From Chloracidobacterium sp. (GTDB lineage: Bacteria; Acidobacteriota; Blastocatellia; Pyrinomonadales; Pyrinomonadaceae), in assembly GCA_016716305.1 (NCBI GenBank), contig JADJWP010000002.1, forward strand, positions 2,478,501-2,542,500: 64,000 nt of DNA, given 5' to 3'. Under the pieces are notes generated by a model. That model was not told where the DNA came from, made no database searches, and saw nothing but the letters and a program-made list of their open reading frames with translations. Below, in pieces: positions 18,106 to 28,475 of the stretch. The first letter of the stretch is position 1; the number at the start of each line of letters is the position of its first letter. The position numbers were made by a program, and so were the translations under genes.

Positions 18106-18848
18106 ATATATAACCCCCTTTTTCTTATTTAGAAAGTACTTCCCTCTGTCCTATGATCAAAAATAACAGAACAAGACCCGACAAGTTACGCCATTTTTAC
18201 AAAAAAGTCAAGTTTCAACTAGATGGATGAACGCCTTTTTCTAAAAGGAGTTCCGGCTCTCCGGCAATTATCCGGAAAATCGACCCTTTACATTTGCAAA
18301 AACGCTTGCGTATCTTTTCACAAATCGCTTTGATGCACAAGCGGGAAAAAGGTTTCCCGTAAATTCAGAAATTTCGATGATTTACGGCCGTCATACCCGG
18401 ATTCGTAAGCAAAATCATGTCGGATTCTGAATTTTGAGGGTTTTATTCATGCGTTGATCAGGCTTGGCCGCATCAGCCGAGAAAACTGGGGTGATGTAAC
18501 CCGCATTTAATCTTTAAGCCGTATTGTTTAAGTTTATCCGTGCGGATCGGGCGACGAGGTAACTTAGGAACTCGATTTGCCTTTTGAAAACACGATCTAA
18601 ACCAGTTCCCGCGGCGGCCTTTACTTCAAACGTATGAGGGCTTTCGTGCGAACAGGGTTAAGGTATGTAAGTACAACAGTTTATACGATTTTTCCGGGGA
18701 ATTAGGTGATTGTTTCGTTCGGAAACAGCTTCAGAGAGGGAACATCGGATATTCAAAAATCAATAGAAAAATCCAAAATATCCGAAAGACCTAACTATTT
18801 GAACGGCAATATTGCACAATATCAATAAAAAACGAGGTCAAAAAACAA
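18106..18848. other. Long non-coding region upstream of the Oar-like receptor
   Basis: There is no convincing gene in 743 bases, and the stretch is clearly more AT-rich than its surroundings. Visible structures are a TTCCGG/CCGGAA inverted repeat at 18251-18277, a GGGAAA/TTTCCC hairpin around 18343-18358, and a 10-base perfect inverted repeat (AAATTCAGAA at 18361-18370, complement at 18425-18434). None matches a riboswitch recognised by eye. It should hold the promoters for the PilZ and receptor genes and probably a long leader. A weak ribosome site ACGAGG lies before the receptor ATG. Confidence 0.6.
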
Positions 18849-21800
18849 ATGACTAAAAACTTCAGCTTCAGAATTCTCGGCATGATAATGTTGGGACTAA
18901 TTGTCGGGCTTGGGCAGGTATATGCTCAGTCGACCGTAACGGGAGCGATCAGCGGTCGCGTGACCGATCCGCAGGGAGCGATAGTCCCGAACGCGACGGT
19001 TACAGTTACGAATTTAGGCACTAATCAAGCAACGACCACGACAGCGACCGGTAACGGCGACTATCGCGTGATCAATCTGCAGCCTGGCCGCTACAAGGTG
19101 GAATCGACGGTTTCGGGCTTCGCTGCCTTCACCGCTGAGAACATCATCGTTGAGGTCGGACAGACCACGAACGTCAACATCGGTCTCGTCGTCGAAGGCC
19201 AATCGGCCGAGGTCCTGATCACAGCAGAAGCGCCGGTCATCAATACGACCGACAATTCAAACGCTTCGAACATAAACCAGACCGCGATCAATGAATTGCC
19301 GATCAACGGCAGCCGTTGGTCGAATTTCGCTCTTCTTACACCGGGTGCTGTTCCTGACGGAACATTTGGCCTGATCAGCTTTCGCGGCGTTTCTGGCTTG
19401 CTGAACAACAATACGGTTGACGGCGGCGACAACAACCAGGCGTTCTTTTCGGAAGAACGCGGCCGTACGCGTATCGGCTACGTCATCAGCCAATCGACTA
19501 TCCGCGAGTTTCAGGTCAACACCTCGAACTATTCGGCAGAATATGGACGTTCGGCGGGCGGCGTGACCAACGCTGTGACAAAAAGCGGTACGAATGAATT
19601 TCACGGCGAAGCGTTTTACTACAACCGCAATAACCGAAACGGAGCCCGCAACCCGCGCGCTTTCAACTCGGTCCTTATAAACGGCGTTTCTACGCTCGTC
19701 CCTGCTAAACCGAAAGACCTTCGCGAACGCTTTGGCGGCGCGATCGGCGGGCCGATAGCGAAGGACAAGCTATTCTTCTTCTTCAGCTACGACCAGCAAA
19801 AGCGAAACTTCCCGGGTTTGGGCGTGTTCTCGAATCCGAATTTTCTCAACACTGCGAACCGCACCTTGCTTACAGGCCGCGGCTTGACGAACGCACAGAT
19901 CGATTCGACCCTTGCGTTTCTTAATTCTCTGACAGGCGAGACCCCGCGATCGGGCGACCAGACATTGTTCTTCCCCAAGATCGACTGGATCATTAACGAT
20001 AAGAATTCGTTCGCTATCAGTTACAACCGCCTCCGCTGGGAATCGCCCAACGGCATCCAGACGCAGGCCGTAAATACCCGAAGCCGGTCGAATTTTGGCG
20101 ACGACTTCGTCGAAGTCGATTCGGTCAACGGCCGATTGTCTTCGTCGATCTCGTCAAGCATTTTGAACGAGTTCCGATTCCAGTGGGGACGCGACCTCGA
20201 ATATCAATTCAGTACACCGCCGCTTCCGGGTGAACCGACGACCTCGAACACGCAGGTTGGCGGCGTTCGCTCGCCGAACGTTTTCATTACGAACGGACTT
20301 GAATTTGGTACCCCGACCTTCCTCGAGCGTCCGAAGTTTCCAGATGAGACCCGTTGGCAGTTTGCGAATACGACTACGGTCACCCGCGGACGCCACAACA
20401 TCAAATTCGGTGCCGACATCAACCGTGTCGAAGACGATATCGCGAACCTTCGATTTGAGGCCGGTGCATATTCTTATAACAACATCAATGATTTCATCAT
20501 TGACTACGTCAACTACGTGACACCGCTGCCCGGTGCCACTGTCTGTGCGACCGGAACCCGCACAGTAGGCCGCTGCTATACGAGCAACTACCAGCAGGGC
20601 ATCGGCTCGCCCGGCCTGGTAATGAAGAGTTGGGATTACAACTTCTTCATGCAGGACGATTTTCGTGTGACCCCGCGATTGACGGTAAACCTCGGCCTTC
20701 GCTATGAGTACATCAGCCTGCCGGAAGCTGTTCTGCCTAACAGCAGCACGGTCGTGATCCCGAACGACGGACGTACTTTGGCCGAGGCAACTTCGTCGAT
20801 CCCGAGCGATAATGACAACTTCGGGCCGCGTATCGGCCTGGCGTACGATATCTTCGGCGATGGCCGCACTTCGGTTCGTGCCGGTTACGGTATCTATTTT
20901 GGCCGGATCCAGAACTCGACGGCGTACAACGCCCTTGTAAACACGGGCAATCCAGGCGGCCAGTTCCAGGTTCAGGTCGCTGCAACCGCTGCGAATTCAC
21001 CGATTTTCCCGCAGGTCTTGAGCCCGTCGCAGCTGACGGCAGCCGGCGGAGCGGTCGTTTTCTTTGCCGATAACTTCGAAGCTCCGAAAATTCACCAGTA
21101 CGATGTGATCCTCGAACACCAGCTCGCAAGGAACACGGTCGTTTCGGTCTCGTACATCGGCAGCCTCGGTCGTAATCTGCCGACGTTCATCGACAAGAAC
21201 TTTGTCCGGACCGGCCAGACGAACTATTCGTTTGTCGGCGGCCCGCTTGACGGACGGACCTTCACGCTTCCGCTTTACGGTCGTGTACCGGGAGCCGGAA
21301 CACAGGCGATGACGAGCATCGAGAGCACCATCACGTCGCAGTATGACGCGTTCGTGTTCAAAGCAGAGCGTCGCTTCACGAATAGTCTTCAGTTCTCAGC
21401 CAGCTACACGCTGTCGCGTTCGATCGACAACAATCAGAACTCGGCAACGTTCACACAGACCAATAGCCCGTACGATATCTTCGACGGCAGCTATGACCAG
21501 GGATTCAGTAATTTCGACACTCGCCACCGCATCGTCGCGAGTGCCGTTTGGGCGCCGAACTTCTACAAGGGAAGCAGGTCCTCGATCGGTAATTACGTCC
21601 TGAACGGCTGGTCGCTTGCTCCGATCCTAAACTATTTCTCAGGACGTCCGTTCAGCGCGACGATCTCAGGAACAAGTTTGAACGGAACGAACGGCGGAAA
21701 CTGGAATCCGATACTTGGTCGAAATTCGGAGAGGCTTCCGGCCCTGACGAACATCGATCTTCGGCTTTCAAAGCGTTTTCGCTTTACCGAAACGATGTCG

Positions 21801-21992
21801 ATCGAGTTTTTGGCTGAGGCATTCAACCTCCTCAACAAAACTCACATCTTCTCGACGAACAGCACCCAGTACAACCGCTCAGGCACGACCGGTACGTTGA
21901 ACTACAACGCGTCGTACGGCCAGGTCACGGGTACTGACAGCACATTGTTCCGTGAACGTCAGGTACAGTTTGCTGCACGTTTCCAATTCTAG
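18849..21992 (+). CDS. TonB-dependent receptor, Oar-like, with carboxypeptidase-regulatory-like domain
   Basis: This is a 1047-residue outer-membrane protein. A signal peptide (about 1-27, ending VYAQ) precedes a CarboxypepD_reg beta-sandwich (GRVTDPQGAIVPNATVTV ... YRVINLQPGRYKVE). Then come a plug domain (about 125-240, with NNNTVDGGDNNQAF and YSAEYGRSAGG) and a long beta-barrel ending in aromatic RFQF. This Oar-type layout is greatly expanded in Acidobacteriota and is thought to import large molecules or to act at the surface. No TonB, ligand-binding lipoprotein or enzyme gene is adjacent, so the substrate is unknown. A clear terminator follows. Confidence 0.92.
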   Translation: MTKNFSFRILGMIMLGLIVGLGQVYAQSTVTGAISGRVTDPQGAIVPNATVTVTNLGTNQATTTTATGNGDYRVINLQPGRYKVESTVSGFAAFTAENIIVEVGQTTNVNIGLVVEGQSAEVLITAEAPVINTTDNSNASNINQTAINELPINGSRWSNFALLTPGAVPDGTFGLISFRGVSGLLNNNTVDGGDNNQAFFSEERGRTRIGYVISQSTIREFQVNTSNYSAEYGRSAGGVTNAVTKSGTNEFHGEAFYYNRNNRNGARNPRAFNSVLINGVSTLVPAKPKDLRERFGGAIGGPIAKDKLFFFFSYDQQKRNFPGLGVFSNPNFLNTANRTLLTGRGLTNAQIDSTLAFLNSLTGETPRSGDQTLFFPKIDWIINDKNSFAISYNRLRWESPNGIQTQAVNTRSRSNFGDDFVEVDSVNGRLSSSISSSILNEFRFQWGRDLEYQFSTPPLPGEPTTSNTQVGGVRSPNVFITNGLEFGTPTFLERPKFPDETRWQFANTTTVTRGRHNIKFGADINRVEDDIANLRFEAGAYSYNNINDFIIDYVNYVTPLPGATVCATGTRTVGRCYTSNYQQGIGSPGLVMKSWDYNFFMQDDFRVTPRLTVNLGLRYEYISLPEAVLPNSSTVVIPNDGRTLAEATSSIPSDNDNFGPRIGLAYDIFGDGRTSVRAGYGIYFGRIQNSTAYNALVNTGNPGGQFQVQVAATAANSPIFPQVLSPSQLTAAGGAVVFFADNFEAPKIHQYDVILEHQLARNTVVSVSYIGSLGRNLPTFIDKNFVRTGQTNYSFVGGPLDGRTFTLPLYGRVPGAGTQAMTSIESTITSQYDAFVFKAERRFTNSLQFSASYTLSRSIDNNQNSATFTQTNSPYDIFDGSYDQGFSNFDTRHRIVASAVWAPNFYKGSRSSIGNYVLNGWSLAPILNYFSGRPFSATISGTSLNGTNGGNWNPILGRNSERLPALTNIDLRLSKRFRFTETMSIEFLAEAFNLLNKTHIFSTNSTQYNRSGTTGTLNYNASYGQVTGTDSTLFRERQVQFAARFQF

Positions 21993-22017
21993 TTTCACGC
22001 TTGTGAAGCATTAGGTC

Positions 22018-22044
22018 AGGCACGTCCCGTTTTGGGGCGTGCCT
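22018..22044 (+). terminator. Terminator of the Oar-like receptor gene
   Basis: The 11-bp stem (AGGCACGTCCC / GGGGCGTGCCT, one G-U pair) has a short T/G loop. It is followed by TTTTTCTTTTT, 26 bases after the stop codon. Confidence 0.88.
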
Positions 22045-22096
22045 TTTTCTTTTTGGTAATTTCCCGCCGTGGCCTTAAGATTAGCTTTTCAGGCCA

Positions 22097-23224
22097 ATGC
22101 GGATACTTCAGATATCATCGGCGCGGACTTATGGCGGCGGCGAGCGCCATGTGGTCGATCTGTGCCGTGGCCTGCAGAGACGCGGGCACGAGGTATTTGC
22201 AGCATTAAGGCCCACAAGCGTCTGGCAGCACCGCCTCAGCTTCTTGCCGACATCGAATATATTTCAGGTCTCGATCAGAAACTCATTCGGCGTTTTGAGC
22301 GCGATGCGGATAGCCGAATTTGCCCGCGACAACCAGATCGACCTGATCCACGCTCATGTGGCACGCGACTACATTCCGGCGAGTATTGCCTGCATGGCGG
22401 CCCCGAATGCAAAGTTCGTCATTACCAGGCATGTGCTCTTTCCGCTCAAGCCGTTCAACAAGTATGCTCTAAAGAACGTCGAACGTGCGATCGGCGTCTC
22501 GGAGGCGGTCGGAGAGGAGCTTCGGCGAGTATTTCCATCACACAAGGTCGCGGTGATCGCGAACGGCATTGATGTAAAGGCACCGCCGGAAGACGAGGCC
22601 GAGCAGTTCAGGAAGGAATTTCGCGAAGCACACGGTATTCCGGAAGATACGTTTGTGGTCGGCACGCTGGGCGAACTTAAGGAGCTAAAGGGCCAACGCG
22701 ACCTTGTTCTTGCAGCACCGCAGGTCGCAAACGCATTTCCTGCAAGCCGGTTTGTGATCGTCGGGCAGGACCATTCGATGGACAAGCGATTTCGCCGCGA
22801 CCTCAAACGGCTGGTCTCGGTCTTTGGCCTCGATGACCGTTTTCTCTGGCTCGATTGGCTCGAAGACACACGTCAATTCTATGCCGCGATCGATCTTTTC
22901 GTATCACCATCGCATACAGAGAGTTTCGGCCTCGCCATACTTGAGGCGATGGCCCACGGCAAGGCCGTGGTAGCGACCGATACTGAAGGGGCGCGTCAGC
23001 TTGTCGTCGATAAGAGCCAGCTCGTTGCGGTCAGCGATCCGGTCGCTCTTGCCGAGAAGATCGCTGCGATGATAAAAGACCCGGATCGGAAGAAGTCGTT
23101 GGGGGACGAAGCGCGAAAGCGAGCAGCCGAACGATTTTCTTTCGATCGGATGATAGACGAGACGGAATCGCTTTACCGTGAGATCCTCGGCGAGCGGGCC
23201 GAGAAAGCACATGTGATGGAATAA
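22097..23224 (+). CDS. GT4-family glycosyltransferase
   Basis: The 375-residue protein has a GT-B fold. The N-terminal domain starts MRILQISSARTYGGGERHVVDLCRGL (the glycine-rich acceptor loop). The C-terminal domain carries the donor-binding signature PSHTESFGLAILEAMAHGKAVVATDTEG, with the E-x7-E motif of retaining GT4 enzymes. There is no signal peptide, so it acts on the cytoplasmic side. Thirty bases separate it from the glucosidase gene, so they are likely one operon. The sugar donor and acceptor cannot be inferred. Confidence 0.88.
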   Translation: MRILQISSARTYGGGERHVVDLCRGLQRRGHEVFAALRPTSVWQHRLSFLPTSNIFQVSIRNSFGVLSAMRIAEFARDNQIDLIHAHVARDYIPASIACMAAPNAKFVITRHVLFPLKPFNKYALKNVERAIGVSEAVGEELRRVFPSHKVAVIANGIDVKAPPEDEAEQFRKEFREAHGIPEDTFVVGTLGELKELKGQRDLVLAAPQVANAFPASRFVIVGQDHSMDKRFRRDLKRLVSVFGLDDRFLWLDWLEDTRQFYAAIDLFVSPSHTESFGLAILEAMAHGKAVVATDTEGARQLVVDKSQLVAVSDPVALAEKIAAMIKDPDRKKSLGDEARKRAAERFSFDRMIDETESLYREILGERAEKAHVME

Positions 23225-23254
23225 TCGCGGTATGGCGATCGATTTAGACCTACG

Positions 23255-25210
23255 ATGATCAAACTTTCCCGAGACCTATGCAGCAAATTCGATGAAGCGA
23301 CCAGCCGTGAATGGCTTGAGACCAACGGCGTCGGCGGTTTTGCTTCAGGTGCGGTCTCGGGTGCTAATTCGCGTCGATATCACGGCATACTTACGGCTGC
23401 AACTCGTCCGCCGCTTGGCCGGATAACGATGGTCTCAAAGGTCGAAGAGACGGTGACGATCGACGGTGAGCAGTTCGAACTCTCAGCGAATAATTATATC
23501 GGCAGCATTCATCCTCGCGGATTCGAATTCATCGATGAATTTCGGCTCGATCCGTTCCCGATCTGGACGTTCCGTCTGGGGGAGGTATTGCTCGAAAAGC
23601 GGCTCTTTATGTCGCAGGGTTCCGACACGACCGTTATTCGATACAAAGTTCTCAATAGCAGAGTACTTAAGGGACGAACGATAATGCTCGAACTGCGCCC
23701 GCTGGTCGCATTCACCGATTACCACCATCTTCGGCGCGAGACCGATGACCTTAGCGGCGAATTTGAATCAGCCGACGGCGTCGTAACAATGCAGCCGCTT
23801 GATGAACTGCCTGAGGTGCATTTTGCTCACAATGGCACAAAGATAGAAAAGACCGGCTATTGGTACCGCAATTTCCACTATGGCATCGAAGCCGAACGCG
23901 GTTTTGATTCTAACGAAGATCTCTTTCAACCATTCGCGATTAGGTATGATCTCAAGGTCGGCGCCGACATGATCGTTTCAACTTCGAAGGCGAAGGCCTC
24001 AGATGCGTCGAAGCTCGAAAAGGCCGAGGTCAAACGACGAAACAAACTGATCGGCCAGGCTGGTGTCGAAAACGATCTTGCCCGTCGCCTCGTGCTTGCG
24101 GCCGACCAGTTTATCGTAAAACGGGGTAACGGCCATACGATAATTGCCGGCTATCCCTGGTTCTCAGATTGGGGACGCGACACGATGATCGCCTTGCCGG
24201 GGCTGACGCTCGCAACGGGACGTCATGAGATCGCCCGCGACATCATTATTGAGTTCTCTAAGCACATTTCCGAGGGAATGATACCCAACCGGTTTCCCGA
24301 TGCGGGTGACGTGGCGGAATACAACACGGTCGATGCCACGCTTTGGTATTTCGAAGCTGTACGAGCATATGCTGAGGCGACCGGCGACAACGATCTGGTG
24401 CACACCGAGCTTTACGACAAGCTGGCGGACATCATCGTTTACCACATGCGGGGCACCCGCTATGGCATTCACGTTGATACCGACGGTCTCCTTTACGCCG
24501 GCGAGCCAGGTGTTCAGCTGACCTGGATGGACGCAAAGATCGGCGATCTCGTGATCACGCCGCGAACCGGGAAACCGGTCGAGATCCAGGCGCTTTGGTT
24601 CAACGCTCTTAGGATAATGGCGAACTTTGCCGAGCGATTCGGCCACGACGAAGACGCCACGAAATTCGATGCCATGGCCGACCTTGCGCGGCAGAACTTC
24701 AACGGCGCATTCTGGAACGAAGACGAACAGTGTCTCTTTGACGTTATCGAGAACGGAACACGCGACGCGTCAGTAAGGCCCAATCAGCTATTTGCGATCT
24801 CGCTTGCATACCCGATCCTTGACGAGGACCGTTGGCCAGCCGTCTTAAAGAAAGCCGAAGATGAGCTCCTGACGCCCGTCGGGCTGCGTTCGCTTACACC
24901 GCGCGACCCGGCCTTTGTACCGGTTTACACGGGTTCGCCTTTCGATCGCGATTCGGCATATCATCAGGGAACGGTTTGGGGATGGCTGATCGGGCCGTTC
25001 ATCGATGCATATGTCCGGGTTCATTCGGGCGAGGCTGACTTGGACGAACGGATCGCAGGACTTATTAAGGGGTTCGAAGATCATCTTCTGGAAGCCGGAA
25101 TTGGACAGGTATCGGAGATCTTCGATGCCGTACCGCCCTACTCACCGCGGGGCTGTCCCGCACAGGCGTGGAGCGTTGCCGAACTGCTCAGGGTTCTTAC
25201 GCTCAGATAA
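23255..25210 (+). CDS. Amylo-alpha-1,6-glucosidase (glycogen debranching enzyme type, GH133)
   Basis: This 651-residue protein has both expected parts. The N-terminal beta-sandwich (GDE_N) starts at WLETNGVGGFASG with SRRYHGIL. The C-terminal (alpha/alpha)6 domain carries YPWFSDWGRDTMIALPGL, NTVDATLWYFEAV, and at the end GIGQVSEIFDAVPPYSPRGCPAQAWSVAE. These are the conserved active-site blocks of bacterial debranching enzymes that remove alpha-1,6 glucose branches. It has no signal peptide. With the upstream GT4 it forms a small alpha-glucan pair, but glgA, glgB and glgC are not in the window. Confidence 0.9.
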   Translation: MIKLSRDLCSKFDEATSREWLETNGVGGFASGAVSGANSRRYHGILTAATRPPLGRITMVSKVEETVTIDGEQFELSANNYIGSIHPRGFEFIDEFRLDPFPIWTFRLGEVLLEKRLFMSQGSDTTVIRYKVLNSRVLKGRTIMLELRPLVAFTDYHHLRRETDDLSGEFESADGVVTMQPLDELPEVHFAHNGTKIEKTGYWYRNFHYGIEAERGFDSNEDLFQPFAIRYDLKVGADMIVSTSKAKASDASKLEKAEVKRRNKLIGQAGVENDLARRLVLAADQFIVKRGNGHTIIAGYPWFSDWGRDTMIALPGLTLATGRHEIARDIIIEFSKHISEGMIPNRFPDAGDVAEYNTVDATLWYFEAVRAYAEATGDNDLVHTELYDKLADIIVYHMRGTRYGIHVDTDGLLYAGEPGVQLTWMDAKIGDLVITPRTGKPVEIQALWFNALRIMANFAERFGHDEDATKFDAMADLARQNFNGAFWNEDEQCLFDVIENGTRDASVRPNQLFAISLAYPILDEDRWPAVLKKAEDELLTPVGLRSLTPRDPAFVPVYTGSPFDRDSAYHQGTVWGWLIGPFIDAYVRVHSGEADLDERIAGLIKGFEDHLLEAGIGQVSEIFDAVPPYSPRGCPAQAWSVAELLRVLTLR

Positions 25211-25396
25211 AGCACGCGAACCGGCGCGATCGCACATCTTCATGCACTCTTCATTCAGTTCTGCTTCATCTACCATCGTTTGTATCGGTAAGAGCGGAGA
25301 CCGCACGCCGGTCTGAGCGGTCGGACAACGAGGGTCGGGTCTGCTTCCCGGTCCGTTGCTTGCCGTATATCCAACAAGCAGTTTATCTTAGAGCAT

Positions 25397-26701
25397 ATGA
25401 GATTCGTGTCCACACTGGCTCTCGGTGCGCTTATTTTTGCAATGCAGACCTTCTCACAAACTCCCGCCCAGCTTGCTGAAATATGGGACAAGGAACATGT
25501 GACGAACAAACTGCCGTCTAATCTCAGACATCAGGACCTGAAGCTCTACCTTGACGGCCTTTTGAAACTCGGGCTCAAGGTCAACGAGGTCGGCAGGAGC
25601 AACGCCAATCGTGAGATCTATCAGATCGAATGGGGCAAAGGCCCGCTTAAGATCTTCCTATGGTCTCAGATGCATGGCGACGAACCGACCGCGACATCGG
25701 CATTGATCGATATGTTCACGGTACTTGAAAAAAATCGTGATCAGGAATGGGCAAAGCGGATTGCCGAAAAGGTCACTATCCGAGCGGTTCCGATGCTCAA
25801 CCCTGACGGTGCCGAGGTCTTTATTCGCCGCAATCTGCAAGGCATTGATATCAACCGCGACGCTCTCGATCTGAAGACGCCGGAAGGCCGGCTTCTAAAG
25901 CAGCTGCGAGACAGCTGGCAGCCGGAGATAGGCTTCAACCTTCATAATCAGCAGGCGCTAACGGCTGCGGGCCAGACCGATAAACAAGCGGCGATCTCTT
26001 TCCTGGTCGTTTACGGCGACGAAGCAAAAACGCCAAGTGACGGACATGAACGCAACAAACGGATCGTCGCGGCGATGATTCAGGCCTTGAACCAATTCAT
26101 CCCGGGCCACATTGCCCGTTACGACGATGAATGGACTCCGACAGCGTTTGGCGATAACTTCTCAAAATGGGGAACGCCGGTAATACTCATCGAAACAGGC
26201 GGGCTTCACGGCAAAGACGAAATGTACCTCGTCAAGATGAATTTCGTTGCAATGATGACGGCATTAAAGGTCGTCGCCGATGGAACGGAAAAGGACTTTA
26301 GCCCGTCTAACTACGAGTATCTACCAAGCAATTCAGGGCGCCGGCTAATGAATATCGTCTTTCGCGGCGGCACCGTCATCGACGTCGCGACCGCTGCGGG
26401 AGCTGCGGCCGACATAGGAATAAATCTGGAACGCCGACGAGCCGCATTCGTTGCCCCGGCGATGGTTCGGGCGGTCGGGTCGATCTCAATGCGGGGACTT
26501 GACGAATATGACGCCAGCAATTTTCATATTGTTGGCAGGATCCAGCCGATAAAGCCTGGCAACTTTGCCGAGCTGTTATTCTATAAACGGGATCGCCAGA
26601 TCGATTGGAAAGTACCTGACATAGAGAAAGAATTTCCTCCGGACGCGATCCTATCGCTCGGAAAATGGATCAAGGGTGCAGGTGTCGTGCCCAAAAGGTA
26701 A
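25397..26701 (+). CDS. Secreted M14-family zinc carboxypeptidase
   Basis: The 434-residue protein has a signal peptide (MRFVSTLALGALIFAMQTFSQ). Its peptidase domain shows the M14 zinc ligands H93-G-D-E96 and H183 (FNLHNQQ), substrate-binding R154 (DINRD) and catalytic E266 (ILIETGG). The last 110 residues form an extra beta-rich domain (FRGGTVIDVATAAGAAADIGINLERR...). The substrate could be peptides or a peptidoglycan stem. The recN ATG is only 9 bases downstream, so the two are probably co-transcribed despite unrelated roles. Confidence 0.87.
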   Translation: MRFVSTLALGALIFAMQTFSQTPAQLAEIWDKEHVTNKLPSNLRHQDLKLYLDGLLKLGLKVNEVGRSNANREIYQIEWGKGPLKIFLWSQMHGDEPTATSALIDMFTVLEKNRDQEWAKRIAEKVTIRAVPMLNPDGAEVFIRRNLQGIDINRDALDLKTPEGRLLKQLRDSWQPEIGFNLHNQQALTAAGQTDKQAAISFLVVYGDEAKTPSDGHERNKRIVAAMIQALNQFIPGHIARYDDEWTPTAFGDNFSKWGTPVILIETGGLHGKDEMYLVKMNFVAMMTALKVVADGTEKDFSPSNYEYLPSNSGRRLMNIVFRGGTVIDVATAAGAAADIGINLERRRAAFVAPAMVRAVGSISMRGLDEYDASNFHIVGRIQPIKPGNFAELLFYKRDRQIDWKVPDIEKEFPPDAILSLGKWIKGAGVVPKR

Positions 26702-26710
26702 TTGCAGGTA

Positions 26711-28399
26711 ATGCTCAGTTTTCTCAGGATCGAAAATATCGCTTTGATCAATTCGATCGAGGCCGAATTTGGCCCCGGTCTTAATTTGTTGACAGGCGAA
26801 ACGGGTTCAGGAAAATCGATCATTGTTGACAGCCTCGCGGCGCTTACAGGCGAACGGGTTTCGACGGATCTGATCAAAGAGGGCGAACGGTCCGCACGGA
26901 TCGAGGGTGTGTTCTCGATCAATGGTACCCGCGAGGTACGACAGATCTTCGAAGAGGCCGGTGTCGAGCTGGAAAGCGGTTCCGAGGCCGAGATCGTAAT
27001 TCGCCGCGACCTATCGCTCGCCGGCAAGAACCGTGTCTTTGTGAACGATCAGCTCGTCGCAGCCGCCTTTCTCAAAAAGATCGGGCCGCTTTTGGTGGAT
27101 ATTCACGGCCAAGGAGATCAGGCTTCGCTCTTCGAACCCTCGTCGCAACTGGCAATGCTCGATCATTTTGCACAAACTGGATCGCTGCGTGAAAACGCAG
27201 CCGTCTGTTACGCAGAGTGGCGCAGCGTTTGCGAGGAACTCAAGACGCTTAAAAGCGACGAAGCTGAGAAACTACAGCTTGTCGATATACTCAGGTTTCA
27301 GGTCGATGAGATCCGGCGAGCCGATCTAAGATCAGGCGAAAGCGACGAGCTTGAGGATGAAAAGCGGCGGCTGAATAATATCGAAAAGCTCTCGTTACTT
27401 AGTTCGCAGGCATTTTCGCTGCTCTATGAGATGGACGGATCGGCCGTTTCGACGCTCGGCCAGGCCGTAGATCGGATCAGACAGCTCGGCGAATATGACG
27501 ATCGCTTCAAAGATTATTTCGAAGGGCTTGATGCCGCAACGGCCGTTCTTGAAGACGTATCGATAACCCTGCGTAATTACCAGAACAATCTCGAGTTTTC
27601 GCCTGAGCGGCTTGAAGCGATCGAATCGAGATTGGCTGAGATCGCCCGGGTCACTCGAAAGTACGGCGGTACGGTAGAGACCGCAATTGAACACCACGCT
27701 CGATCGGAGGCACGACTATCGAATATCGAGACTGCCGAACTTCGTGAAAAGGAACTCAACACCGAACTCGCCCGAAGACGAAAGTCCTACCTGGATGCCG
27801 CTGCCGCGTTGAACGAAAAGCGCCGCGCCGCCGCCGGCCGATTTGTGAAGCAGATCGAGACAAATTTTAAGGACGTCGCGCTCGAGAAAGCGCGGTTCGA
27901 AGTCAGGATAGATAACGGCGACGACGAATCCCGTTTCGGGCCGGACGGTTCTGACCGCGTCGAGTTTTTCTTCACGGCCAACCCCGGAGAATCGCCGAAG
28001 CCGATGGCGAAGGTCGCCTCGGGCGGCGAAGCATCGCGACTGATGCTTATATTGAAGTCGGTCTCGAATCAGCAGAACGGCAGCAAGACATCCGTCTTCG
28101 ATGAGATCGACGCGGGTATCGGCGGCCGCGTTGCCGAAGCCGTGGGAATGAAACTCAAACGCCTTGCAGCTGCGCAACAAGTGCTTTGCGTCACGCATCA
28201 GGCACAGGTCGCGTCGAAAGCAGACCATCACTTCGTCGTGGAAAAATCGATGGGAAAGCGGTCGACGTCGATCACCATTCGTCAGCTCGATGACGCCGAA
28301 CGGATCGAAGAGATCGCCCGGATGCTTGCCGGCGAAAAGATAACCGATGCTGCCCGTGAGAACGCCCGTGAGATGATCGCATCCGCGGGGAAGAGGTAG
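26711..28399 (+). CDS. recN: DNA repair protein RecN
   Basis: RecN is an SMC-like ATPase in double-strand break repair. This 562-residue copy has Walker A (GETGSGKS, residues 29-36), a long central coiled coil with a hinge, the ABC signature SGGEASRLMLILKS, and Walker B SVFDEIDAGIGG. It ends with CVTHQAQVASKADHHFVVEK, as usual. The frame extends to a TTG three codons upstream (26702), but the ATG at 26711 is preferred. The length is typical of the family. Confidence 0.95.
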   Translation: MLSFLRIENIALINSIEAEFGPGLNLLTGETGSGKSIIVDSLAALTGERVSTDLIKEGERSARIEGVFSINGTREVRQIFEEAGVELESGSEAEIVIRRDLSLAGKNRVFVNDQLVAAAFLKKIGPLLVDIHGQGDQASLFEPSSQLAMLDHFAQTGSLRENAAVCYAEWRSVCEELKTLKSDEAEKLQLVDILRFQVDEIRRADLRSGESDELEDEKRRLNNIEKLSLLSSQAFSLLYEMDGSAVSTLGQAVDRIRQLGEYDDRFKDYFEGLDAATAVLEDVSITLRNYQNNLEFSPERLEAIESRLAEIARVTRKYGGTVETAIEHHARSEARLSNIETAELREKELNTELARRRKSYLDAAAALNEKRRAAAGRFVKQIETNFKDVALEKARFEVRIDNGDDESRFGPDGSDRVEFFFTANPGESPKPMAKVASGGEASRLMLILKSVSNQQNGSKTSVFDEIDAGIGGRVAEAVGMKLKRLAAAQQVLCVTHQAQVASKADHHFVVEKSMGKRSTSITIRQLDDAERIEEIARMLAGEKITDAARENAREMIASAGKR

Positions 28400-28475
28400 G
28401 AGTATCATGGCACCGGGGTTCCGAAACACTAAAACCGATCGCTGATCATTCGCCTCTCACAATCAAGTTACTTTT

